Below, piece by piece: positions 47,041 to 57,607 of a stretch of 64,000 nucleotides of DNA (its first letter is position 1; each line of letters begins with the position of its first letter). Below the pieces are notes generated by a model. It worked only from the letters and a program-made list of their open reading frames with translations, had not been told where the DNA came from and ran no database searches. Position numbers and translations under genes: made by a program. This stretch comes from Zygnema cylindricum (taxonomy: Eukaryota > Streptophyta > Zygnematophyceae > Zygnematales > Zygnemataceae): NCBI GenBank assembly GCA_037447655.1, contig JBBHKE010002449.1, positions 41,275 to 105,274 on the forward strand, given 5' to 3'.

Positions 47041-47206
47041 CTCCCCTAAAGCTTTAGACTCAGTATACCGGCGCAGTTGCGATGATAAACTAGAGCAACA
47101 TCACAGCATAGCAATATAGCAATATGCAAGTCACCCAGTCCCACTACATCTGAATGGTGGACTTATCGCGGAGTGGCAGTATAGCAATGCAACAATTCAA
47201 CTATTC

Positions 47207-48720
47207 ACTTAATCCCACTGCGTCCCTACTATACTTCAGCTTAGGAGCAGGAAGAGCTTTAGTGAGCATATCAGCAATCATTTTTGCATCTGGCAAATAA
47301 CATTATTTAATCACTCTAGAGAACTCTTTTTCTCTTACAAAGTGTAATCGTACATCCATGTGCTTGCTTTTGAAGTGATGACTCGGGTTGGAAGCAATGG
47401 TAATGGCAGCCTGGTTATCACACCAAATCACCTGTGGACAAACTTGCATGTATCCTAGTTCTTGTAACATGGATTTTACCCATAAGAGTTCTCTGAGGGC
47501 CGAGCTTGCTGCCATCTATTCTGACTCCATTGTCGACTGTGCTGTAACCTTTTGAAGTTTGCTGCTCGAGCAGCAAGTACCGTTCCCAATTTGTATAACG
47601 AATCCTGTGGTGGATTTCCGGCTTGGCATGTCGCCATAGCTTGCATCACTCCATGTTTGCAGCTTGACTTCTCCTCCGCCTAGAGTGAGTTTGAGGTCTT
47701 TAGTTACTGCCAAATATATTAAGACTCTCCTTGCTGCATCAAGATCAGATTTTCTCGGATTTTATAGACTTCTGCCAAGTACCTCGACTGTTGCAGCAAT
47801 GTCAAGACGGGTACAGTTCATGAAATATATTAAGCTTCCCACTATCTGTCTATAAGGTATTATTGTCATAGGATCATTCTCCTGTGACTCTAAATACTTG
47901 CTAACAATGACACCTGGTTCAGTCTCTTCTCCCTCTAACTTCTGCCGAAACTCCATTAGAGTTAGACATCCTTTTGCCCATCGCATTCCGTACTCATCTA
48001 GCATGTTTCCAATAGCCTCTTTTTGAGTCTATTTTATTACTTCTTTATTTCTGTCCCTCTTTACCTGGATACCCAAAATATATTTTGCCTCACCGAGGTC
48101 TTTCATCTTGAACCGTGAGTTTAGAGCAGTTTTGATTTTGTTAATTTCAGCCAATGATTTGCTATTTAATAGTAAATCATCTACAAACACTGCTATATAC
48201 ACTTATCCCATTTTAACTTTTTAGAACGTAGACAGAGTGATCAGTACTTATCCTTTGAAATCCTAGGCTAGTTAGGAATTCATCAAGCTTTAGATTCCAC
48301 TGTCTAGGGGCCTATTTTGGGCCGTACAGAGATTTTACCAACTTGCATACTAAGTGCTCTTTTCTTGGTTCCAAATACTTTTCAGGCTGCTGCATGTCAA
48401 TGGTCTTTTCTAGTTCTCCGTGCAAAAAAGCCGTCTTTACATCCATCTGATGTATTTCCATATCTTCTATAGCAGCTAGTGACAGCAAAATCCTAACTGT
48501 CGGAAATCTTACAACCGGAGAAAATGTTTCTTCAAAATCGATTCCATCATTTTGATTATACCCCTTTGCCAAAAGTCTGGCCTTATAACGTTCAATGGTG
48601 TTAGCGGGATTTAACTTCACCTTGAATACCCCTTTGGTGCCGATCGCTTTTCGGTCCGAAGGAAGGTCCACAAGCTCCCATGTTTGAGCCTCCATGATGG
48701 ACTTCATTTCGTCGTTTGCT
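47207..48720 (-). pseudogene. pol: Reverse transcriptase and RNase H of element C
   Basis: On the minus strand, reverse transcriptase opens at 48707 ([16 protein letters not shown]) and reads [30 protein letters not shown] and QMDVKTAFLHGEL up to a stop at 48312 (YGPK, then stop). The catalytic motif is FVDDLL near 48175-48195, with further stops around it. RNase H follows: WSDASYGDMPSRKSTTGF and MESE, then a stop in place of Tyr (compare SEYMAASSAL in D), then WCDNQAAITIASNPSHHFKSKHMD. Another stop lies at 47303, and the C-terminus (MLTKALPAPKLKY) runs to about 47207. The domains are all recognisable but cannot be translated as one protein. Confidence 0.85.
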
Positions 48721-50390
48721 GCCTCGATCTAATGATTTCGTACAGGCGATGAGAAGGCCTCTTGAATGGTCAAATACTCCTCGAGTTTGACGAGTAGGCA
48801 AAGTGAGAGCTTGCTTGTAGGCGGCTGCTTGATCTTCTTTCCCCCGGAAATTATGAGGCTGAGATCGTCGGATGCCCCGCATTGCGCTGATTGCGTCGGT
48901 TGCGATCTGTGTGTACTGACCATTGTTGGTCCGGTTGGACCCGAAGTTGTTGAGGAGCTTGGAGAGAGTTTGACTCTGGCGTCACCACCGGAGAATGTTG
49001 AATATGCGGGACAATTTTTTGCATGCAATCCAAAATGACATACTCCTCTACCTTTTGTTGCTATTGTTGCTTTGTCATTTGAAATATATCTATGGAGTCT
49101 TGTTCATCTTTAACAATAATGTTCCTTGCTACAACTATTTTTTGTCTCTCAAACACAAAGACTCTATAGCCTTTTGAGTGATCATCATATCCTAACAAAA
49201 TACCCGATAATCCATTCGGTTCCAATTTCCATCTATCTGTAGACGTATCCAAGATAAAGCATTGACTGCCAAAAACTTGAAATGGCTAACATCTGGTTTG
49301 CTACCTGTCCATATTTCGTAAGGAGTAGTGTTTACCGATCTGGATCCTATCCTATTTTTAATATAAACTGCACAATTTAGAGCCTCAGCCCAGAATTTCG
49401 GATCCACATTTTTATCTGCGTGCATCGACCTATAACTCTCCGTGAGAGTTCTATTTAGTCTTTCCAACACCCCATAATGTTCCGGTGAATATGGAACAGT
49501 CAATAGATGACTAATACCTTCCTCGAGTAAAAAGGTTTCAAATTCTTTCGATGTATATTCACCACCATTGTCCGATCTGAGCTGCAAAATAGGTGAATTA
49601 TGAAGTTTTTCAACCCATGCATTATAGTGTTTGAAGTGACCAAACACTTCACTCTTCTCCTTCATGAAGTAAACTTTTGTAAACCTGGAGAAATCAATTG
49701 TGAAGGTGACCATATATTTCATCCCCCCGGCAGATGGAACCTTCGCCGGACCAAAAACATCCGAATGAATTTGTTGTAAAAGTTTCGTTGACCGATGCTC
49801 AGACTCTTTAAGAAATGGCAATCTGTGGATTTTGCCTAAAGGGCAACCATCACAAGTTTTGACCGGTTAATCTGTGATTGATACACCCTCTATTTTTCCA
49901 GTAAGGGCCATTTTCCTCAAACTATCATAGTGTACATGGCCTAATCTTTTATGCCACAACTCATTAGAGTGCAAAACACCAGAGTACAAAACATCATTCT
50001 CCTTGGTATTAGCCAAATCCATGCGGTACATCTTGCTACTATCTCTAGTACCAATAACCGCAACCTTGCCATTTTTGCTAACAACCTGCCGACCATTTTT
50101 CAAATTAACCTCAAAGCCTTTACTCTCTACCAACGATATAGAAAACATATTTTTCTTAAAGACAGGCACAAATAAGACATTGTGAAGAGTCCTTTCAATT
50201 GCTTTTCCTTCTAGATCAACTAGCAAGGACAGATCACCCGTAGCACGAGTCTAGACACTCATTCCACATGCATAATAAATATTTTTCTCCGGCGTTGCTT
50301 TCAGATTTTTGAAGATGGCCTTGTTCCAACACATGTGGGCTGACGCTCCTGTATCCATTATCCATCAGGGTCCTTCGCGCCCTCCATTGC
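48721..50390 (-). pseudogene. pol: Protease and integrase of element C
   Basis: Protease carries WIMDTGASAHMCWNK with the catalytic Asp near 50354. A TAG at about 50250 interrupts it where E has a Gln codon. The pre-integrase region ([19 protein letters not shown]) ends in a TAA at 49867, and the same frame continues with CDGCPLGK. The integrase core is open at 49821-49192: HSDVFGP, RSDNGGEY and GVLERLNRT hold the D, D and E residues. A frameshift follows near 49280, after which the chromodomain-like tail and linker are only partly readable. Element F has the same defects, so they predate the duplication. Confidence 0.85.
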
Positions 50391-51352
50391 TTCTGCCATA
50401 GCGAATAGATCCGTGTCGTCCTCCTCAGAAAATGTAAGAGTCTCGTCCTGGAGTGATGAAGAAGCTGAAAACAGTGCATTTCCACGAGTTGTTGGCCCCG
50501 TGAAGCTTTTGTAAAACTGACTTTGTTGCCATCCCGGCCTGTATAAACCTGTATCGTTAGCTTGTTTAAGTTTAGGACAGAATTTGTATTCATGACCTCT
50601 CTCACTACAATAAAAACATGCATTGTTGGATTGTCTATGTCCACCCTGATTAAAGTGTCTAAACTGGTTAAACTGATTACGTTGCTGATTAAATTGACCT
50701 TTCCTCCCAAAGTCTGAACTAAAAGCCTCTACTTGCTCAACATTGAGAATGTTAGAAATGTAGCTTCCTCCTCTAGTTAAATATTGATGGCTAACTGTAA
50801 AGTCCGGCTAGCTTTATCTTTTTGTTTTAGCATGTCAGATGCACCTTTCATACTACGAGGGAAACCCCTCATGAGCAATGCTGCCTGTTGAAATGGAGGA
50901 AACACCCCACCTGCACAAGCATGTGCATCTACAAGGATACGAAATTTGTTAGAATATTCAGCCATTGTACCGCCAGTGTACTTATAGTCCCAAATTTTTC
51001 CAGCCAATAGAAGCTCTTCCTGGACATTAGTTTTTCATAATCACTTTTAACGGATTATATCAATTGTTTTTTTCATTTTTATCCGAGACATAACTAAGTC
51101 CTGAGATATACAAAATTTCAGAATAGAACGAGCTTGGGTATTTTTCTTAGACCATGACGGATCAGATTCATCCAGCGAACCATCCAATATATCCAAAAGA
51201 TTGACATTCTCAAAATGTGTCTCCACCATATCCGCCCAGTAAACATACTTTTCCCCGGAAAAGATAGGAATTCTTGAAGACAGGCCCATGACTTGTTGTT
51301 CTACGACCACCGGTGCAGGTGGAGGAGCAGCAGTAGTAGTAGAAGTAGACAT
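50391..51352 (-). pseudogene. gag: Gag of element C
   Basis: It starts at the ATG at 51352 (MSTSTTTAAPPPAP), just inside the leader. The first frame runs through SSRIPIFSGEKYVYWADMVE to a stop at 51047. It resumes at 51007 with KIWDYKYTGG and LLMRGFPRSMKGASDML, stopping at 50777. A zinc knuckle CFYCSERGHEYKFC is at 50577-50618 in another frame, followed by acidic TFSEEDDTDLFAMAEAMEG. A 1-nt frameshift near 50368 separates this from protease. It has the same domain plan as the Gag of A with roughly half of the residues differing. Confidence 0.85.
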
Positions 51353-51359
51353 GATGCAC

Positions 51360-52103
51360 TCTCAGAAGCTATCAAGAATCCTACCAAACAGTTGTTTTCA
51401 AGTGCTCACCAATTCTTACACAAGCATCCAAACCTCACAAAACTCTATCAAAATATAGAGTAGGATAAACACTGACAACTCCCAAAGTTTCAACACAATT
51501 GACTTGACAACACTCAAGATATAATACTCAGAAGTTTCCCAAAAATTATTTGCAGTTTTACTACTTGGAAGTCTGGATACAAGATGTATTTTGAGTTCTA
51601 AGTCTTATACTTGTGTTGTACTGGCAATACTTGTGTACCTGAGAGGTACGTCAATCTACTAGGCTAATACTAATCTGTCAAGCAACCACTGAGCTACCAC
51701 TATGCTACCACTGAGCTACCCATTAAATTGAGGTCCGTTGACCTGATTCATATCAAACGTAACTGCGGTGTCTCGTACCGAATCATATCCAAGATAGGAG
51801 CAGCTGCGTTGTCTGTACGGATCATATCCGAAGTAATCGCAGCTGCGTTTGTCCTATGTGTGTCGCAGCTTCGCTGCTGCGCTGCTCTGTCTGCATAACA
51901 ACTGCGCTGCTACGCTGCTCTGTCTGTATAGCACCTGCGCTGCTCTGTCTACACAGCAGCTACGTTGCTTTGATGCTCTGTATGTATAGCAGTTGCGTTG
52001 TCCTCAAGTGATGACGCATATCTTTATGAAACTTACGCTACAAATTACTACCTTTCTGCCGTCCTACTAATTTGTTGAGAGTGAAAGCTTTTCAAAAACA
52101 ACA
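51360..52103 (-). repeat. 5' LTR and leader of element C
   Basis: Read on the minus strand it begins TGTTGTTTTTGAAAAGC at 52103. It has several diverged GCTGCGC/TCTGTCTGCATA units at 51860-51990. The inner end (51360-51600) includes the leader before gag. The LTR/leader boundary is not fixed. It differs clearly from the element's 3' LTR. Confidence 0.75.
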
Positions 52104-52480
52104 TAATGGTGGTCGTACGATCAGTCGTATTTATACGGCTTTGATCCGCTTCCATGCATGAATTGATTAATACGTGTTTTCGTTAGTCTGCTGCGAATTA
52201 GTCCTTTAGATCAATAGATATATATGCATGAAACATATCATATGTATCGTTTCGTTAGTGCCTTAATAGATAAGGCGTTGGTGTACATAGTAATTTTCAG
52301 AGCCTGGTTCAAATCCGGAGAGAAGCACTATTATACTAAAACTAGTAAAATACCTTCTAATTCATTCTTCCTCCTTCTAAATGACGCAGCAGCCATGGCC
52401 TGCCTTTGGTCCTCTCTTTCTCTCTCTTTACATTTTAACTAGAATATAGAAGTGAACTATTAATTACGTTTTTCCAACAC
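52104..52480. other. Unique spacer between elements C and F
   Basis: A stretch of AT-rich sequence between the 5' LTR start of C and the broken integrase end of F. It holds a tRNA-like segment at 52259-52328 and otherwise nothing I recognise. The frame at 52224-52442 is not supported. Confidence 0.5.
52259..52328 (+). ncRNA. tRNA-like segment (tRNA pseudogene or SINE head)
   Basis: GTGCCTT and GAAGCAC about 70 bp apart can pair as a seven-base stem with one mismatch. TAAGGCGTTGG resembles an A-box/D-arm region, and GGTTCAAATCC is a good match to the pol III B box and T loop, with CCTGG/CCGGA able to pair around it. The D arm is short, so a functional tRNA is unlikely. No clear tail or target duplication is visible. 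Confidence 0.35.
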
Positions 52481-53440
52481 TTTTTATCTGCGTGCATCGA
52501 CCTATAACTCTCCGTGAGAGTTCTATTTAGTCTTTCCAACACCCCATAATGTTCCGGTGAATATGGAACAGTCAATAGATGACTAATACCTTCCTCGAGT
52601 AAAAAGGTTTCAAATTCTTTCGATGTATATTCACCACCATTGTCCGATCTGAGCTGCAAAATAGGTGAATTATGAAGTTTTTCAACCCATGCATTATAGT
52701 GTTTGAAGTGACCAAACACTTCACTCTTCTCCTTCATGAAGTAAACTTTTGTAAACCTGGAGAAATCAATTGTGAAGGTGACCATATATTTCATCCCCCC
52801 GGCAGATGGAACCTTCGCCGGACCAAAAACATCCGAATGAATTTGTTGTAAAAGTTTCGTTGACCGATGCTCAGACTCTTTAAGAAATGGCAATCTGTGG
52901 ATTTTGCCTAAAGGGCAACCATCACAAGTTTTGACCGGTTAATCTGTGATTGATACACCCTCTATTTTTCCAGTAAGGGCCATTTTCCTCAAACTATCAT
53001 AGTGTACATGGCCTAATCTTTTATGCCACAACTCATTAGAGTGCAAAACACCAGAGTACAAAACATCATTCTCCTTGGTATTAGCCAAATCCATGCGGTA
53101 CATCTTGCTACTATCTCTAGTACCAATAACCGCAACCTTGCCATTTTTGCTAACAACCTGCCGACCATTTTTCAAATTAACCTCAAAGCCTTTACTCTCT
53201 ACCAACGATATAGAAAACATATTTTTCTTAAAGACAGGCACAAATAAGACATTGTGAAGAGTCCTTTCAATTGCTTTTCCTTCTAGATCAACTAGCAAGG
53301 ACAGATCACCCGTAGCACGAGTCTAGACACTCATTCCACATGCATAATAAATATTTTTCTCCGGCGTTGCTTTCAGATTTTTGAAGATGGCCTTGTTCCA
53401 ACACATGTGGGCTGACGCTCCTGTATCCATTATCCATCAG
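52481..53440 (-). pseudogene. pol: Protease and partial integrase of element F
   Basis: Protease WIMDTGASAHMC is near 53420-53440. The pre-integrase region is at 53298-52939, ending in the same TAA as in C. The integrase core is at 52893-52481 with HSDVFGP, RSDNGGEY and GVLERLNRT. The last integrase residues, reverse transcriptase and RNase H are missing. After the break the sequence is unrelated spacer. Confidence 0.83.
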
Positions 53441-53848
53441 GGTCCTTCGCGCCCTCCATTGCTTCTGCCATAGCGAATAGATCCGTGTCGTCCTCCTCAG
53501 AAAATGTAAGAGTCTCGTCCTGGAGTGATGAAGAAGCTGAAAACAGTGCATTTCCACGAGTTGTTGGCCCCGTGAAGCTTTTGTAAAACTGACTTTGTTG
53601 CCATCCCGGCCTGTATAAACCTGTATCGTTAGCTTGTTTAAGTTTAGGACAGAATTTGTATTCATGACCTCTCTCACTACAATAAAAACATGCATTGTTG
53701 GATTGTCTATGTCCACCCTGATTAAAGTGTCTAAACTGGTTAAACTGATTACGTTGCTGATTAAATTGACCTTTCCTCCCAAAGTCTGAACTAAAAGCCT
53801 CTACTTGCTCAACATTGAGAATGTTAGAAATGTAGCTTCCTCCTCTAG

Positions 53849-54424
53849 TTAAATATTGATGGCTAACTGTAAAGTCCGGCTAGCTTTATCTTTTTGTTTT
53901 AGCATGTCAGATGCACCTTTCATACTACGAGGGAAACCCCTCATGAGCAATGCTGCCTGTTGAAATGGAGGAAACACCCCACCTGCACAAGCATGTGCAT
54001 CTACAAGGATACGAAATTTGTTAGAATATTCAGCCATTGTACCGCCAGTGTACTTATAGTCCCAAATTTTTCCAGCCAATAGAAGCTCTTCCTGGACATT
54101 AGTTTTTCATAATCACTTTTAACGGATTATATCAATTGTTTTTTTCATTTTTATCCGAGACATAACTAAGTCCTGAGATATACAAAATTTCAGAATAGAA
54201 CGAGCTTGGGTATTTTTCTTAGACCATGACGGATCAGATTCATCCAGCGAACCATCAAATATATCCAAAAGATTGACATTCTCAAAATGTGTCTCCACCA
54301 TATCCGCCCAGTAAACATACTTTTCCCCGGAAAAGATAGGAATTCTTGAAGACAGGCCCATAACTTGTTGTTCTACAACCAGTGATGCTGGTGGAGGAGC
54401 AGCAATAGTAGTAGAAGTAGACAT
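53849..54424 (-). pseudogene. gag: Gag of element F
   Basis: Start ATG at 54424 (MSTSTTIAAPPPASLVVEQQ). It shows a few residue changes from C in the first 20 codons and one in LLDIFDG (LLDILDG in C); the rest is the same. The frame is broken at the same places as in C. The zinc knuckle copy is at about 53649-53690, outside this open part. Confidence 0.82.
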
Positions 54425-54920
54425 GATACACTCTCAGAAGCTATCAAGAATCCTACCAAACAGTTGTTTTCAAGTGCTCACCAATTATTGCAAAAGCATC
54501 GAAACCTCACAAAACTCTATAAGAATATCGAGTAGCATAAAAACTGACAACTCTCAAAGTTTCAACACAATTGACCAGACATCACTCAAGATCTAATACT
54601 CAAAAGTATCCCAAAAACTGTTTGCAGTTTTACTACTTGGAAGTCTGGATACATAATGTGTTCTAAGTCCTAAGTCTTATACTTGTGTTGAACCGGCAAT
54701 ACCAATGTACCTGAGAGGTACCTCAAACCACCAAGCTACCACTAATCTGTCAAGCTACCACTGAGCTATCACTAAGCTACCACTGAGTTACCCACTAAGT
54801 TACCACTGAGTTACCCACTAAGTTGACTAGAATCGTATCTATCGCAGTTGCCCTATTCTGTATAAAATCACATTAAGAATATCAGAAGCTGCGTTGTCCG
54901 TACGGACCATATCAAATATA

Positions 54921-55763
54921 TCACCATATAACGGTTTAGAGTTTATTTTACAGCTTTTTGTGAGTGCGAACAATAAACGTTGTTTGTTACAAATATCTTT
55001 GTCAGCGCAATCTCAAAATTGTGATAGAAACATTAGTTTGTGTATTTCTTAACTCTCTTGGTGTGCGTTAACATTAAACTTTGTTCGTTAATATTTTTGT
55101 CGTTAACGCAAACACAAATTTTTGTTGCAAACTTAGTTGAGGGTTTTTCTTTTTGTTTTGTGAACGTAATAATAAAATTATTTCGTTCAAGAAATTATTG
55201 TTAGCACAAAAACAAATTTTAGTTACAAACATGGTTGTAAGTTTATTGACTATTTTTTGTGAGCGCTTACGATATAAAGCATTTGTTACCAATATTGTTG
55301 TTAGCGCAAACACAAAGTTGTGTTACAAACATGGTTCGGAGTTTATTTAATATCTTTTTGTGTGTGCGATTAATAAAGATTGTTTTTTACAAATATCTTT
55401 TTAGCGCAAACTCAAATTTGCGATAGATATATGGTTTTGCGTTTTTAACTCTCTTTGTGTGCGTTAACATTAAACTTTGTTCATTAATACTCTTATTGCT
55501 AACGCAAACACAAATTTGTGTTGCAAAATCAGTTAAGGGGTTTTTTTTAGTGTTTTTGTGAGCATAATAATAAACGTTTTTCGTTATAAGAAATAATTGT
55601 TAGCTTAAACATAAATTTAAGTTATAAACATAGTTGAGAGTTTATTTGAACTATTTTTGTGAGCTCTAACAATATAAAGTGTTTGTTACCAATATTATTG
55701 TTAGCGCAAACACAAAGTTTTGTTACAAACATTGTACGGAGTTTATTTTACATCTTTTTGTGA
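54921..55763 (+). repeat. Second satellite: ~100-bp monomers in 400-bp higher-order units, forward
   Basis: Subunits starting GTG(A/T)GNGCG begin at 54960, 55061, 55160, 55259 and 55360. GTTTATTT(T/A)A recurs at 54941, 55341 and 55741, exactly 400 bp apart. Each monomer contains a TTGTTAGCGCAAACACAAA-like motif. Two complete four-monomer units are present. Confidence 0.88.
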
Positions 55764-57025
55764 GCGTTGTTGTGATTTGAAAGCTTTAGTACTTAGTAAA
55801 TAGGATAGTGAGAGAGGGATTGGTACTTAGAATTTTTTTGAGTATAATCAGTTCACTTTTGACCTCTTACAGTGTGACACTAACTCAGGTACAAAAGAGT
55901 GTAATGTACTTAATAAGACACGCGGCGTCAGCGGGTGCGGATCAAATGTATTTGTACGAGAATGATCCAGTACAGAATCTGATACACTAACACATGACAA
56001 ATAGTACGGATGCAAGAATGAACGGCAAAAATGAATCGAGTAGACGGACGGGATTCGAATTTGGGACCACATTGGGACAATGTCACTGGACGCGTGTCGT
56101 CCATCGCGTACATCTTACGGCGTTCCTCAAATTCCGGAATACTCTTGTATAGACGCTAATGTAATCGTTCTATCCTAGGTACATCAATGGCAGAGGAAAT
56201 CTGACGGGACCACAGCTGACTAAGCAAGTCGCGTCGCTTTGCGCAACCGACTTGCTACCAGGAGATTTCAGTTTTGCTTGTACAGTCTTTTGGACGGATT
56301 TGCCAACTGCTGACAAAGCAAGAGGCACAATTTATGTACGTCCACTATTTGTAAATATTTGAAACAACTGTAATTTGTATATAGTGAATTAATTTTTAGT
56401 GTTACAATATTGAAATAGTATAAAAGTTATAATTAGGGTTTTGGACGTACTTCCGGTACAGTAGACGTACCGTTGACGTACAGTGTCTTTATTCGTGTAC
56501 ATTACTTAGTTACACGTGTAGTTCTTTGATTATTGTAGGGCTCAGTAGATAACTATGTGAGTATAAATTGTAGGACTTAGTTTATTTTCAGTATCACTGT
56601 TTAATTTATCAAAGAAATGGCAAACTGTTTTTCTGCAACTTTGACCTGATGGTGTGATCACCCTGATGGATGTTTTTTATAAAACTTTTTGAAGATACTT
56701 TATAATCTAGAATCTAAATGTGTATGTAGTTTCAGTATGTTTTGTTATCTCTGTAGAATTTTGTGAGAAGTTAAATTGGTTAGTTTGATAAGCTGTCAAC
56801 TATTTTTGGGAAACTATAGAGCTTATATCTTCTAGATAGCTTGGTGGATTTTGTTGTAACTTTGAGAGTTTCTAGTTTCTATGGTATTCTACATGTTGGT
56901 GCAGTTTGAGGTGATTTTATCCATTTTAGAGTAATCAGTGCTGTCTGAAACACAACAATTTTTGGGGGTAGTCTGTGGTGCTTCTGAGAGTAATCCATGG
57001 CTGAAGTAGTCTATGGACAACTACC
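55764..57025 (+). mobile_element. LTR element H: LTR, leader and possible gag start
   Basis: It begins TGTTGTGATTTGAAAGC at 55764 and shares GAAAGCTTTAG, TACTTAGAAT and GACACGCG with the G-type LTRs and the fragments at 34520/36942. CACAACA at 56951-56957 is a candidate LTR end. After it come a short leader and an ATG near 56998, whose frame (MAEVVYGQLP) is cut off by the second satellite after about 14 codons. No further coding region is present. The boundaries at the right are uncertain. Confidence 0.65.
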
Positions 57026-57607
57026 CCGACTAATAAACGCGCTAACAATTATTTCTTGTAACGAACAGCGTTTATTATTACGATCATAAATACAATAAAA
57101 ATAACCCCTCAATTATGTTTGCAACACAAATTTGTGTTTGCAAGAACAACAAAAACATGAATGGACAAAGTTTATTGTTAACGCACACAAAGAGAGTTAA
57201 AAAAAACCCTAAACTATGTTTCTATCACAAATTTGAGTTTGCGCTAACAAAGATATTTGTAACAAACATTGTTAATTGTACACACTCAAAGAAAAAGGTA
57301 AAATCAACTACGAACCATGTTTGTAACACAACTTTGTGTTTGCGCTAACAACAATATTTGTAATAAACACTTAATTTTGTTAGCGCTCACAAAAATAGTT
57401 CAACTAAACTTACAACATTTTTGTAACTCAAATTTATTTTTTTGCTAACAATTATTTCTTTCAACGAATTACGTTTATTATTACGCTCATAAAAACAATA
57501 AAAAAAACCCTTAACTATGTTCCCAATACAAATTTGTGTTTGAGTTAACAAAAAAAATATTAACGAACAAGGTTAATTGTTAACGCACACAAGGAGAGTC
57601 AAGAAAA
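57026..57607 (-). repeat. Second satellite, reverse orientation
   Basis: The same ~100-bp monomers as 54921-55763, read as reverse complement (GTTTGCGCTAACAA, GTTAACGCACACAAAGAGAG, AATTATTTCTTG(T/C)AACGAA). The block covers about one and a half 400-bp units and ends at the broken integrase of element D. Confidence 0.87.

Larger units (their letters stand above)
46311..52103 (-). mobile_element. Ty1/copia element C, minus strand, both LTR regions present but diverged
   Basis: A full-length but defective element: 5' LTR from 52103, gag from 51352, protease, integrase, reverse transcriptase and RNase H down to about 47207, polypurine tract CTTTAGGGGAG (47041-47054), and a second LTR from 47040. 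Beyond that second LTR, leader and a gag start (ATG at 46366, MSTSTTTAAPPPA) follow until the break at 46310. The second LTR is therefore shared with, or belongs to, another element copy. No host gene lies inside. Confidence 0.88.
52481..54920 (-). mobile_element. Copia element F: truncated 5' LTR, gag, protease, part of integrase
   Basis: A minus-strand duplicate of element C at an offset of exactly 3,072 bp from about 52483 to 54380, nearly identical at the base level, including the same gag stops, the frameshift before protease and the TAA before CDGC. It breaks in integrase after LTESYRSMHADK at about 52481. Upstream, the LTR/leader (54430-54920) is not C's 5' LTR but matches C's 3' LTR, and it is itself cut at 54920 by the second satellite. 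Confidence 0.87.

Noticed and set aside
46780-47041. Two overlapping minus-strand frames with AAAMQTEQRSS repeats
   Set aside because: They lie in the LTR of element C and exist only because the LTR subrepeat is 33 bp long.
50234-50710. 158-codon minus frame in gag of C (and its duplicate at 53306)
   Set aside because: It runs in the wrong frame across the zinc knuckle, which reads properly (CFYCSERGHEYKFC) in another frame.
56040-56070. Possible tRNA B box on the minus strand (AATTCGAATCCC) in LTR H
   Set aside because: No matching T stem or acceptor stem can be formed around it, and it lies inside an LTR.
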